Below, one piece after another: positions 1 through 8,356 of a DNA stretch of 64,000 nucleotides (its first letter is position 1; each line of letters begins with the position of its first letter). Made by a program: the position numbers and the translations under genes. Origin of the DNA: Novacetimonas cocois (GTDB lineage Bacteria > Pseudomonadota > Alphaproteobacteria > Acetobacterales > Acetobacteraceae); assembly GCF_003311635.1 (NCBI RefSeq), contig NZ_QEXL01000001.1, positions 1-64,000 of the forward strand, read 5' to 3'. The notes below the pieces were generated by a model. It was not told where the DNA came from, searched no databases, and worked only from the letters and a program-made list of their open reading frames with translations.

Positions 1-53
1 TCGTCAGGCTCATAACCTGAAGGCCGCAGGTTCAAATCCTGCCCCCGCAACCA
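1..53 (+). tRNA. Initiator tRNA-fMet (CAU), 3' part
   Basis: The window opens inside a tRNA gene. An anticodon stem TCAGG/CCTGA encloses the loop CTCATAA with anticodon CAT. A T-arm with TTCAAAT follows, then the acceptor strand CCCCCGCA and an encoded ACCA end at 50-53. The GC-rich acceptor with discriminator A fits the alphaproteobacterial initiator tRNA. The 5' half lies outside the window, so the A1:C72-type mismatch that would prove the initiator identity cannot be seen; elongator Met or Ile(CAT) tRNA is less likely. Confidence 0.9.
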
Positions 54-85
54 CTGATAGATACTTGCGATACGAACGCATCAAG

Positions 86-120
86 AACGCCACTGTCCGG
101 ATGGACCGTGGCGTTTTTCT
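86..120 (+). terminator. Rho-independent terminator after tRNA-fMet
   Basis: The arms AACGCCAC and GTGGCGTT flank an inner GTCC/GGAC stem and are followed by TTTCTT. It begins 33 bases after the tRNA CCA end, so it ends the tRNA transcript. Confidence 0.8.
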
Positions 121-290
121 TGTGCGCCGCGAACTGCAGGATCGCCGCCAGGTCGCCGCGCAGGATGCACAGGGGATTGGGGGGGTGTATGCATGCCGTG
201 CCGATAAAGGCAGGTAAAAGATCTCTGACGATACATAATGTTTATCTGGACGCCTGATGCGAACTGGCGGTGTTAGGCAGGCGGCAGTAA

Positions 291-1478
291 TCAATTCCTG
301 ATATTTTCCGCCATCGTCGATATGTCGGGAATATTGCTTCTGGAATATATCTGCATCCAGTACACGCTGCCTGCGGAAATCAGTAGCAGAACGCATTCAA
401 CCAGAAGCAGGGTCGGAAGGTTTCCAAAGGCCACGATCTGTCCCGAAAGCCATGGCGCAACAGAAAGCCCTAGTCCGGCCAGAAGATTTACCTCGGCTAT
501 GACTTCGCCTTTACTGTCCTGTTGTCCAATCGTGGCAAAAATGAACGGAATGACAAACGTCCATGCAAATTTGAAACTCACGATACCTGTGATGAATGCT
601 CCCACGGTCGGCAACATCAGAACCAGCAGGGCACCGATCAGCATACCGTACCCCACGAACATCGCACCATGTATATTGGGCCTGCGACCGTACCAGGCTG
701 CCAAGGCCGATCCCATGACCCCGGCAAACGCGGCACCTGACATCAGCGCGCCGCCATGCAGGGCGCTGATCCCTGCACGTGCGCTGATTGCGCCTGAAAA
801 TGTCCATATGCCACTCAGCCCCATGTAGAACAACAGGACAGCAATGCGACGCAGGACTACGGGAAATCCTGAAATCGAAACATGTCCCTCATTTACGGGC
901 CTGTTCCTGGTGCCACCCTGCGCCAGGAACAGGCCCATCCAGGACAGGACGATGAACAACATGGGCAGCAGGATGAAATATGATTTTATTCCGTAATGCG
1001 TGAATAGCGCGGGCAGCAGGGCAAGGCCGATGACGCCTGTCATGCACTGACCCAGAATATAGATGCCATAGGCACGTCCTCTATCCGCGCGTCTGTTTGC
1101 GCTGCTCATCGCAACAATCCCAAGCATTGCGCTGAACGTTGCCGTAATAAGACGCACGAAAAGAAGTGCGATGAAGTAATGGAGGCACAGGATCGCGATC
1201 AGGTCCCCCATGACGACGACAGCAACCGATACCAGAACGATCAGGCGCCACGGTAGATTGGGCAGGAGCCATCGACCGCCAAGCCCTGCAAGACAGTACC
1301 CCCCGAATTCCATCGAGAAGAACAGCCCGACCCTGCGCGCATCAAGGCCGAGTTCGGTCATCAGCTGGGTGGCGATGACCGGTGCACATAAAAGGCTTGC
1401 ATTCGCCAGACCCGCGAAGACTGCGATGGCGATCAGTCCGCAAAGGCCTGACGTCGGGTATCTATCCTGCTTGGGCAT
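291..1478 (-). CDS. MFS transporter, last gene of the leftward catabolic operon
   Basis: A 395-aa polytopic inner-membrane protein with about 12 hydrophobic segments, typical in length for the major facilitator superfamily. A positively charged loop with the residues SANRRADRGRAYG lies between segments 4 and 5 near residue 130, and a second Arg-containing loop (YGRRPN) lies near residue 265, as in drug/organic-solute MFS carriers. It starts 11 bases after the TonB-dependent receptor gene, so it is almost certainly cotranscribed with it. The natural reading is that the receptor brings a ligand across the outer membrane and this carrier takes it (or a breakdown product) across the inner membrane. 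The substrate cannot be named from sequence; export of a product is also possible. Confidence 0.85.
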   Translation of the reverse strand: MPKQDRYPTSGLCGLIAIAVFAGLANASLLCAPVIATQLMTELGLDARRVGLFFSMEFGGYCLAGLGGRWLLPNLPWRLIVLVSVAVVVMGDLIAILCLHYFIALLFVRLITATFSAMLGIVAMSSANRRADRGRAYGIYILGQCMTGVIGLALLPALFTHYGIKSYFILLPMLFIVLSWMGLFLAQGGTRNRPVNEGHVSISGFPVVLRRIAVLLFYMGLSGIWTFSGAISARAGISALHGGALMSGAAFAGVMGSALAAWYGRRPNIHGAMFVGYGMLIGALLVLMLPTVGAFITGIVSFKFAWTFVIPFIFATIGQQDSKGEVIAEVNLLAGLGLSVAPWLSGQIVAFGNLPTLLLVECVLLLISAGSVYWMQIYSRSNIPDISTMAENIRN

Positions 1479-1489
1479 GGCATCATGTC

Positions 1490-3886
1490 TCAGAAATTGG
1501 CGGTTACGTCGAAACCGACATTGGCGGGCGGGGCGACGACATCATGAATGTAACTGCCTGCCGGCTGGGCAAAGAATGTGTTGAACTTGGAAAGGATGAT
1601 ATACCGGTTCAGAACATTGTTTCCGTAAAGCGACGCGGACCAGTATTCTCCCCTGTACATGACCTTCAGGTCCAGCTGATTCCATGAGGGAATATTCAGG
1701 ATCGGATCGGCAGAGGTCGCGTTCGTGCCCACATAGGTACTGTCAACCCATCGGAAATTGGCCTGGAACACAAGGCTCTTTTTTGGACCAATCGGTACGG
1801 TATAGTCGCCACGGACGCTTGCCGTCCAGTCAGGCGTGCTGGGCAGGGAGGAACCTGTCCGCACCACGGGTGCCTTTCCAACGCCGGGATGAATGACGTA
1901 ATCCAGAAACTTGCTTGGGGTATAGGCCGCGTTGGCTGTGATTTCGAACTGATGGATGGGACGCCACGCCACGCTGGCCTCAAAACCCGTAATCCGGCTT
2001 GCCCCGGCGTTGGTGATGGCGTTCGAGGTAATTCCGTCCCGAACAACCGTTGACTGTACCTGCTGATTTTTCAGATCAATGTCATATCCGGCCAGTTCGA
2101 GACGCAGGCGCTTGTTGACCTGTGACTTGATCCCCATTTCATAGGTGCTGGTTTCTTCGGGCGCGACAGGGCTGACATCGGTGGGAACAACCGGCGCTTT
2201 CTGGTAACTGCCGGATTTGTAGCCCTGTGCGTAACGGAGATAGACGGACGTTCCCCGCCTGATGTCATATCGCAGCGTGGCGGAAGGCAGCGCCTTGCCC
2301 CAGGAATGGCTGCTGGGCACGTCCGTATTGAAAGAGGCCCATGATCCCAGACTGGACAGGGGGGACGTCAGGACATTGTTGGCCGGAATGACATAACGTT
2401 CCAGCCCCGCCGCGCTGACATCTTCCCAGACATAGCGTAGTCCCGCATCCAGATGCAGTCTGGGCGTGATCGCATATCCCACCTCTCCATATCCGGCGTA
2501 GCCGGTGCGACGCAGGGAGACGACCTGGGAATTCCAGATGCCGGAATACAGGGAATGCAGCGTGCCGTCCGGGGAATCCAGATCCGAAAGAACATAGAAG
2601 CGGTTTGTATATTCCCGATCCTTGTAGGCACTGAACCCGACATTCCATGTAAAGCGTCGTGACCCGTTGGACTCGATACGGAATTCCTGCATCTTTGACT
2701 GCTGTTCGGAATAGATGTCCTGCAGGTTGTTCTGCAGTCGCGCATCGCCGACAAAGTCCAGCGGGATATCCGAATTCGCCTCACGCCATGATGTGATGCT
2801 GGAAAGCTTCATGTAGGGCAGCGTGTAACTTGCGACAATGGCAGCGCCGTAATCAACACTGTTGGACTGATAGGCAAGATCGCCATTGACGGTATAGCAG
2901 TGACAGCTGTTCAGGGGGCCTGCGCCGTTCTGATTGCCATTGTCGCGATGGTAATCACCGATCAGCCGGATATCGAGGTTATCGGTGGGCGTATAACGCA
3001 GGACCGTGCGGAAACCACCTTTCTGTTCCACGCCCGTATAGCGGTTGAGGTTGATGTGGTTGCCATATTCCGCAACCAGATTTTCGCCGGGGAAATAAGG
3101 GTCGGTAAAGGGAAATTTCGATTTTCCCTTGTTATTTATGTAACCATCGGAACGACTGTAATCCGCCAGGATGGAGCCATACAGATTCCGTGCGATCTTG
3201 CCGCTGAAATAGAGCTGCGTCCGGAATGTATTGAAGCTGTCATAACCAACTTCCGCGCGGCGTATCCTTTTTTCACTGGGCGGCGTCGTTACGATGCTGA
3301 CGACCCCGGCCTCCGCATTGCGGGCAAACTGTGTATTCTGTGGTCCCTTGTAAATATCCACACGCTGCGGATCCATAAAGCCCACGTCAAAGTTCAGGGA
3401 CGGCATATAGACGCCATCAACATAGGTGCCGGTGGCGGCCTCCAGCTGTGCATTGGTGCCGACGCCACGGATGACCAGCTGCGTTGATTCCTGCGTGGGC
3501 GATAACGAGCTTGTCGTCATGTACAGGCCCGGCGTCATGCCCAGAAGGTCGGTGGTACGCGCGACATTCAGCTGCTTCAGTTCCGCGCCGGAATAGCTGC
3601 TGATGGATTGTGGTACCTTTATCAGCTCGCGCTTATGGCTCTGGCCCGTGACGTTTATTTCCTCGGGGAGGGTTTTCCTGTCAGCAGCTTTTACATTGGC
3701 TCCGGGTGTCGTTTTTCCCGTGGGGCGGGGCGCGGCCTGATCCATCGTCGGATTGCGCTGCGGATTTCCGGCCGCGCGCGCCTTGCCGCATTCCGCAGCG
3801 ACCAACCCGAAAATCAGGGCGGGAATCGGTACAGACCCAAGAATATGCGAAAAAGAACTGTAACCTTTTTCTATGTTCCTTGACAT
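1490..3886 (-). CDS. TonB-dependent outer-membrane receptor
   Basis: A 798-aa protein with an N-terminal signal region (hydrophobic residues 17-30, likely cleavage near Ala-39). A TonB-box-like stretch EEINVTG follows at 75-81, then a plug domain at about 86-200 (VPQSISSYSGAEL, VIRGVGTN, YVDGVYMPS, RVDIYKGPQ). The rest is a 22-strand-type barrel ending in the terminal Phe expected of an outer-membrane barrel (VTANF). The plug and barrel wording resembles receptors for siderophores and small organic ligands rather than BtuB. No Fur-like box was recognised upstream. It sits between a glutamine-synthetase-like ligase and an MFS carrier in one operon, which suggests a nitrogenous ligand rather than plain ferric siderophore uptake. 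The ligand is unknown. Confidence 0.92.
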   Translation of the reverse strand: MSRNIEKGYSSFSHILGSVPIPALIFGLVAAECGKARAAGNPQRNPTMDQAAPRPTGKTTPGANVKAADRKTLPEEINVTGQSHKRELIKVPQSISSYSGAELKQLNVARTTDLLGMTPGLYMTTSSLSPTQESTQLVIRGVGTNAQLEAATGTYVDGVYMPSLNFDVGFMDPQRVDIYKGPQNTQFARNAEAGVVSIVTTPPSEKRIRRAEVGYDSFNTFRTQLYFSGKIARNLYGSILADYSRSDGYINNKGKSKFPFTDPYFPGENLVAEYGNHINLNRYTGVEQKGGFRTVLRYTPTDNLDIRLIGDYHRDNGNQNGAGPLNSCHCYTVNGDLAYQSNSVDYGAAIVASYTLPYMKLSSITSWREANSDIPLDFVGDARLQNNLQDIYSEQQSKMQEFRIESNGSRRFTWNVGFSAYKDREYTNRFYVLSDLDSPDGTLHSLYSGIWNSQVVSLRRTGYAGYGEVGYAITPRLHLDAGLRYVWEDVSAAGLERYVIPANNVLTSPLSSLGSWASFNTDVPSSHSWGKALPSATLRYDIRRGTSVYLRYAQGYKSGSYQKAPVVPTDVSPVAPEETSTYEMGIKSQVNKRLRLELAGYDIDLKNQQVQSTVVRDGITSNAITNAGASRITGFEASVAWRPIHQFEITANAAYTPSKFLDYVIHPGVGKAPVVRTGSSLPSTPDWTASVRGDYTVPIGPKKSLVFQANFRWVDSTYVGTNATSADPILNIPSWNQLDLKVMYRGEYWSASLYGNNVLNRYIILSKFNTFFAQPAGSYIHDVVAPPANVGFDVTANF

Positions 3887-3923
3887 GGGAACTCTGTCCT
3901 GTTTTCTGGGTATTTCTAATATT

Positions 3924-3941
3924 ATCAGGAAATATCCTGAT
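3924..3941 (-). other. Intra-operon stem-loop between ligase and receptor genes
   Basis: A perfect 7-bp inverted repeat (ATCAGGA, 4-nt loop, TCCTGAT) lies in the 60-base gap between the glutamine-synthetase-like gene and the TonB receptor gene. On the minus strand no U-run follows it, so it is better read as an RNA-processing, stability or attenuation element, or as a protein-binding site, than as a full terminator. Confidence 0.4.
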
Positions 3942-3946
3942 GCTAT

Positions 3947-5272
3947 TTAATATATACGTGCGTATTGTTCGCAGATATTCTCCGGGCTCCAGTCCCGGGT
4001 TTTATCCATCTCGCATTTCTTGGCAGTGCGGATCCCTTCGATCAGGACAGGATCAAACCACTGCCGGACAACATGATCCGAAAGAAAGCAGTCCAGCGCC
4101 GCACCAAGGGTGGCGGGCAGGCGTGTTATTCCCGACTGTGCGCGTTCGGCCTCCGACAGGGCGTCAGGATCCCCGGACAGCAGCGGCGGGGTCGGCAGGC
4201 GCTGGCGCAATCCCTCCAGTCCCGCGCGGACCAGGCACCCCAGGGCCCAGTAGGGACTGGCCGTTCCGTCTGTCGGCCGGAATTCTATGTTGAACGCGCG
4301 GGCGGGATCGGCATGGGGCGCGATCGGACATATCCGCAGCGCCGCTTCGCGGTTCAGCGCGCCAAAGCTGCTGTAGGCAGCACTCCAGTGATGGGGAACC
4401 AGCCGTAGATAGGACACGACCGTTGGCGCACACATCACCATCAATGCCGGCATATGCCTGACAATACCGGCCACGAACTGCCCACATTGCGCGGAGACAC
4501 CATGTGGATGCGCGGGATCGTAAGTAACCGGCGTTCCGTCTGTCGCATCAAGGAACGAGAAATGGATGTGCAGCCCGTTGCCGACGCCATCGGGCTGCAG
4601 CTTTGGCGTGAACGTGGCGCGATGTCCATGCAGGCGCGCGACCTCGCGCACGACCTCACGCACAAGGACCGCCTTGTCCGCCGCCTGCAGGCCGGGTCTG
4701 GGGGCGCAGGCCAGTTCGAACTGATCCTGTCCGTATTCGGGAAGTATTATTTCCGGTGCCGCGCCAATATCAGTCAATGCGTCAACCAGATCCCGGCACA
4801 TCGTGTCCGCGCGCCGCATGGCCTGCAGGGAAAAGGCCGGCGCCGTCCCCCATGACGCACCCTGTATCTGGAATTCCATTTCAAAGGCGCCCTGAAGGAC
4901 CAGGCCGAATTCATTTTCCAGATCCGACAGCGCCGCCTTGAGGAAGGAGCGTCCGCAACCATACCAGGGCGTTCCCTCCAGCGTGGTGATGTCGCACAGC
5001 ATCCCGTCAAGGGCGCCATCCCCCAGGCGGCGTGACAGAAACCGCGTCTGCGGGTCCGGAAGAAGGCGCAGGTCGCCGGTGCATCCCCACGGATTGTCAG
5101 CCGCGATTTCATCAAAAGGGGTCAGGCCAAGATTGGCGGGCACCCATCCGCATCCCTTTTCCATCGCGGCACTGCGTGCGGGCAGGGGAAAGAAACGACC
5201 ACGCGTGATCCCGACCAGATCATTGGTCAGCAACGCCCCGAGCGCCGTTGTCATGTGGATGTCATTACTCAT
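3947..5272 (-). CDS. Glutamine synthetase family protein (gamma-glutamyl amide ligase type)
   Basis: A 441-aa protein of the GS fold, slightly shorter than housekeeping GlnA. Recognisable pieces are the paired metal ligands E131 and E133 (FEMEF), E179 and E186 (EYGQDQFE), the GNGLHIHFS motif with H235/H237, an NREAALRI segment, and FNIEFRPTDG near residue 330. Two usual GlnA signatures are altered: NSYKR reads VSYLR, and NPY reads SPY. This points to a GS-like ligase acting on an amine other than ammonia (as PuuA-type gamma-glutamylpolyamine synthetases do), not to nitrogen assimilation. It overlaps the upstream isochorismatase-like gene by 8 bases and is followed by the TonB receptor, so it belongs to the uptake locus. 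The amine substrate is not deducible. Confidence 0.85.
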   Translation of the reverse strand: MSNDIHMTTALGALLTNDLVGITRGRFFPLPARSAAMEKGCGWVPANLGLTPFDEIAADNPWGCTGDLRLLPDPQTRFLSRRLGDGALDGMLCDITTLEGTPWYGCGRSFLKAALSDLENEFGLVLQGAFEMEFQIQGASWGTAPAFSLQAMRRADTMCRDLVDALTDIGAAPEIILPEYGQDQFELACAPRPGLQAADKAVLVREVVREVARLHGHRATFTPKLQPDGVGNGLHIHFSFLDATDGTPVTYDPAHPHGVSAQCGQFVAGIVRHMPALMVMCAPTVVSYLRLVPHHWSAAYSSFGALNREAALRICPIAPHADPARAFNIEFRPTDGTASPYWALGCLVRAGLEGLRQRLPTPPLLSGDPDALSEAERAQSGITRLPATLGAALDCFLSDHVVRQWFDPVLIEGIRTAKKCEMDKTRDWSPENICEQYARIY

Positions 5273-5888
5273 GAGGCATGATCTCTTTCATGCGATGAAT
5301 GACATCGTCGGTATTCGTCACCATGCAATATCCCCCAAAGGCCGTCAGCGCCGCATGATGGCGCGCGGCGGTGTATGTCGCGCATGCGTCTTCGGGCAGG
5401 ACAACGCGGTAACCCCTGTCGGCAGCATCGCGCACGGCCATGTCCACGCACTGGTCGGTCAGCTGTCCGGCGACGATCAGGTGATCCGTCCCGAGATTGC
5501 GCAGGAGATAGTCGATATTCGTGGAGTTGAAGACGCCAGAAGAAGTTTTCGGAAGAACGATCTCATCCTTGATCGGGGAAAGTTCAGCGATGATCGCGCC
5601 CTGCGGGTCATCCGGCGCGATATGGATCGGTGTCAGCTTGTGGTCGAGGGAACGGTCCCGCCCGTCGGAACGCAGGCTGCGGATGATGGTATGCAGAACA
5701 TCCACCCCCATCTGTCGCGCGGTCTGCAGAAGCCGCATCTGGTTGGGAACGGCAACCGTGGCATTGCGGTGGGTGAAATAGTCGTTATCGGTGCCGGAAG
5801 CGGAGTACATCCAGACAACCTGCATATCCACCAGAAGCAGCGCGGTCCGTCCCACTCGCATTTTTGAATTCCGTTGTCTCATCAACAT
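5265..5888 (-). CDS. Isochorismatase-family cysteine hydrolase
   Basis: A 207-aa single-domain hydrolase with the family triad visible: D21 in LLLVDMQ, K114 in VLPKTSSG and C147 in GQLTDQCVDMAV. The preceding Gly-Gln-Leu contains the usual cis-peptide region. Members hydrolyse amides such as nicotinamide, maleamate, N-carbamoylsarcosine, ureidoacrylate or biuret. Given the cytosolic context with a GS-like ligase and an M20 enzyme, an amidase role is more likely than vinyl-ether hydrolysis. First gene of the leftward operon; it shares a 200-base divergent promoter region with the M20 gene. The start could also be Met3 or Met10, the last giving the usual short N-terminus before the first beta strand. 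Confidence 0.88.
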   Translation of the reverse strand: MLMRQRNSKMRVGRTALLLVDMQVVWMYSASGTDNDYFTHRNATVAVPNQMRLLQTARQMGVDVLHTIIRSLRSDGRDRSLDHKLTPIHIAPDDPQGAIIAELSPIKDEIVLPKTSSGVFNSTNIDYLLRNLGTDHLIVAGQLTDQCVDMAVRDAADRGYRVVLPEDACATYTAARHHAALTAFGGYCMVTNTDDVIHRMKEIMPHE

Positions 5889-5986
5889 CTATCCGTAATT
5901 GTGCGTGGATATGGACCATGGTTCCGTAGCCCCTGAAGATACGATGGCGTACGGGTCGATACGGTGTCAATACAATTTCATGATGG

Positions 5987-6036
5987 ACATTATATTAGAT
6001 AATGTGGAATATCTTACATTCCTGACAGCTTGTCAG
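5987..6036. promoter_or_regulatory. Divergent control region with two perfect inverted repeats
   Basis: The 203-base gap between the two arms of the catabolic locus contains ACATTAT-(5 nt)-ATAATGT at 5987-6005 and CTGACA-(GCT)-TGTCAG at 6022-6036, both exact. The first sits in the most AT-rich part of the gap, where promoter -10 elements would be expected. The RpiR-type regulator encoded downstream at 7399 is the obvious candidate to bind one of them. The binding is inferred; the repeats are seen directly. Confidence 0.6.
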
Positions 6037-6091
6037 TCTGCCCACGCAAAATCCGTCGCACGACGGGTCAAGGGGAAATGGAGACAGCCCG

Positions 6092-7402
6092 ATGCACGCA
6101 GCGTTTGAAAAAGTATGTGCCCTGATTGACGCGGAACAGGACTGGGCCGTGCGACACAGTCAGGCGATCGTGCGCATTCCATCCGTAAACCCCAAATTCC
6201 AGCGCGGGGAAGGCCTGAACCGGGAGGCGGACGTACAGGCCTATCTGGCTGAAATTCTCGACGGGATGGGGCTGGGGACAACGCGTTATGATGTCTTTGC
6301 CGGCCGACCGAATCTCATTGCCTCCCTGCCGGGGGAAGATGAAACGTCTCTGATGCTCAATGGACATATCGACGTGGTTCCCGCGGGCGAGGCCGCACGG
6401 TGGTCGATGGATCCCTTTTCGGGGGACATCCATGACGGGCGGCTGTGGGGACGGGGCGCCACAGATATGAAAAGCGGCGTCATCGCGATGATCGCCGCCC
6501 TGCGCGCCGTCCTCAAGGCGGGTTACCGGCCGCGTGGGCGCGTCGATATCCATTGCGTCGTTGACGAGGAGGCCGGCGGCTTCGGCGCGATCGACGCCGC
6601 GGCGCGTTTTCCCAAATGCCGGGCCGGCATCATCACGGAAACATCCTACGGCCGGATCCTGCCGGCGGAGGGCGGTCTGGAATGGGTCCGCGTGGTCATT
6701 CCCGGACGGACGGCGCATTCCGCATGGCGCTATACCTCCCTTTACCCGCAGCCACCGGGGCTGGAGCGCACGCCGGGCGTCAATGCCGTCGATCTGGCGG
6801 CAAAATTCCTGATCGCCATGCGCGATCTTGAACATGACTGGGCAATGACCAAAAGCCATCCCCTGATGCCGCCCGGCATGAATACGCTGCATGCGGGTGT
6901 CATTCGCGGGGGCGCCTTTGCCGATGAACGCGGCGTGCCGGCCATGATGGAAAACCCGGCCATAACGCCTGACTGCTGCGCCATTGATATCGATCTGAAA
7001 TTTCTTCCAAATGAAAAGACCGCCGATGTCAGGCAGGCGTTCGAGGCATTCGTCCACCGTTTCGCGCAATCCGACGACTGGCTGCGGCATAATCCGCCCA
7101 GGGTCATCTGGGAACTGGGCGGCCTGCATTTCGAACCCATGAACACGCCTGTCGATCATCCCCTTGTCCAGTCGCTGGCGGCGGGACGCAAAAGCCTGGG
7201 ACTGGATGTTGATATCACCGGTTTCGTCGGCGCGTCCGACGCAGCCCATTACGCCGCGCATGGCATCCCCTGCGCCATCTATGGCTGCTCCGGCAATAAC
7301 GCCCATGGTATGGACGAGTATGTCGAGATTGACAGCATCGCGGAGACGACGAAGGTGCTGGCAGGCAGTATTATGAAATGGTGTGGTATTCACGACGCAT
7401 GA
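6092..7402 (+). CDS. M20-family metallo-deacylase/peptidase (ArgE/DapE type)
   Basis: A 436-aa cytosolic dizinc enzyme. Metal and catalytic residues are in place: H92 and catalytic D94 in GHIDVVP, D125 in WGRGATDMKSG, the glutamate pair E159-E160 in VVDEEAGG, and E183 in ITETSYG. A final His lies in the C-terminal NNAHGMDEY. An inserted dimerisation domain runs from about 200 to 320. The family removes acyl, formyl, succinyl or carbamoyl groups from amino acids, or cleaves dipeptides. GGAG lies about 11 bases upstream of the ATG. It opens the rightward arm, and its stop overlaps the start of the RpiR-type regulator (ATGA). The acyl group is unknown. Confidence 0.88.
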   Translation: MHAAFEKVCALIDAEQDWAVRHSQAIVRIPSVNPKFQRGEGLNREADVQAYLAEILDGMGLGTTRYDVFAGRPNLIASLPGEDETSLMLNGHIDVVPAGEAARWSMDPFSGDIHDGRLWGRGATDMKSGVIAMIAALRAVLKAGYRPRGRVDIHCVVDEEAGGFGAIDAAARFPKCRAGIITETSYGRILPAEGGLEWVRVVIPGRTAHSAWRYTSLYPQPPGLERTPGVNAVDLAAKFLIAMRDLEHDWAMTKSHPLMPPGMNTLHAGVIRGGAFADERGVPAMMENPAITPDCCAIDIDLKFLPNEKTADVRQAFEAFVHRFAQSDDWLRHNPPRVIWELGGLHFEPMNTPVDHPLVQSLAAGRKSLGLDVDITGFVGASDAAHYAAHGIPCAIYGCSGNNAHGMDEYVEIDSIAETTKVLAGSIMKWCGIHDA

Positions 7403-8268
7403 TGGACGGCAACATATCAATCCGCGATCAGCTGATCGCCCGCAGCGCTGATCTGACCCGTTCGGAACTGAAAGTGGTCCGGGTCCTTATCGACAATTAT
7501 CCGCTGGCGGTCATGGGGCCGATGTCGGCATTGGCGCGTCAGGCGCACGTCAGTGACCCGACCGTCATGCGCGCGGTATCGAAACTGGGGTTCGACAGTT
7601 ACCAGGACATGAAGACGGCCATGCTGGCGGAACTGGACAACAACCGGTTTTCGCCACTGCATGTGTTGCGAAGCAAGGATGCCGAGGCATTTCGTTCCGA
7701 CAATGTGCATAACCTGTTCATCGACGGGATCATCGCCAATCTGACGGCGATGCGCGACGGGTACCTTCCGCCGAATTTCCGCGCGGCGCTCGACCTTCTG
7801 GGCCGGCGCCGGCGTTACGTCCATTGCCTTGGCGGGCGTTCAAGCAAATCCCTGGCCAAGCTGCTGTGCGGGCACCTGATCCAGGCGCGGCCGGGGGTGA
7901 CGCACATTGATGGCGGTCCGGCGGACCTTGTCGATATACTGGTCGATTTCACGGAAAACGATACCCTGGCGGTTTTTGATTATCGCCGGTATCAGGATGA
8001 CATCATCGCATTTTCCCGCGCGGCGCGCGATCGTGGCACGCGGATTCTCCTGTTTACCGACATGTGGCAGTCCCCCATCGCGGACTTCGCTGACATAACG
8101 CTCAGCGCCCCGATCGAGACCATATCCCCTTTCGACACCCTGGTTCCCGGCCTTGTCCAGATCGAGACCCTGCTGGCCGCCATGATGGCGGATCAGGAAA
8201 GCCGGGTGCAGTCGCGGTTGGAAGATATCGAGGAAATTCGGGAAAAGTACGGAAAAACCCTGTTTTAA
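7399..8268 (+). CDS. MurR/RpiR-family transcriptional regulator
   Basis: A 289-aa regulator when started at the ATG that overlaps the upstream TGA by four bases; an in-frame ATG at 7378 would overlap the upstream gene by 25 bases. The N-terminal HTH of the RpiR type is at about residues 20-75, with the usual AVMGPMSALARQAHVSDPTVMRAV recognition region (split here by family wording). The C-terminal SIS-like domain at about 115-270 includes HCLGGRSSKSLA. SIS domains usually sense phosphosugars, but RpiR proteins also control amino acid and amide catabolism. Encoded inside the locus, it is the likely local regulator of both divergent operons. Confidence 0.9.
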   Translation: MMDGNISIRDQLIARSADLTRSELKVVRVLIDNYPLAVMGPMSALARQAHVSDPTVMRAVSKLGFDSYQDMKTAMLAELDNNRFSPLHVLRSKDAEAFRSDNVHNLFIDGIIANLTAMRDGYLPPNFRAALDLLGRRRRYVHCLGGRSSKSLAKLLCGHLIQARPGVTHIDGGPADLVDILVDFTENDTLAVFDYRRYQDDIIAFSRAARDRGTRILLFTDMWQSPIADFADITLSAPIETISPFDTLVPGLVQIETLLAAMMADQESRVQSRLEDIEEIREKYGKTLF

Positions 8269-8282
8269 CAAGCATGACATTC

Positions 8283-8326
8283 CATACCGGAAACCGCGCA
8301 TGGCATGGCCTGGTCATGACGGTATG
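8283..8326. other. Inverted repeat between regulator and amidohydrolase genes
   Basis: Perfect 7-bp arms CATACCG and CGGTATG are separated by 30 bases in the 88-base gap. It could be a long-loop hairpin or a pair of half sites; no T-run follows. Confidence 0.25.
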
Positions 8327-8356
8327 TGACGTCGTGCGACATGCATAAGGTCAAGC

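Noticed and set aside
10-396. Minus-strand ORF ending GAGFEPAAFRL-like
   Set aside because: It is antisense to the tRNA; this peptide ending is the well-known false ORF produced by tRNA T-arm sequence.
6068-7420. 450-codon minus-strand ORF
   Set aside because: Exact shadow of the M20 gene, no recognisable domain, His/Arg/Gly-rich composition typical of antisense frames in GC-rich DNA.
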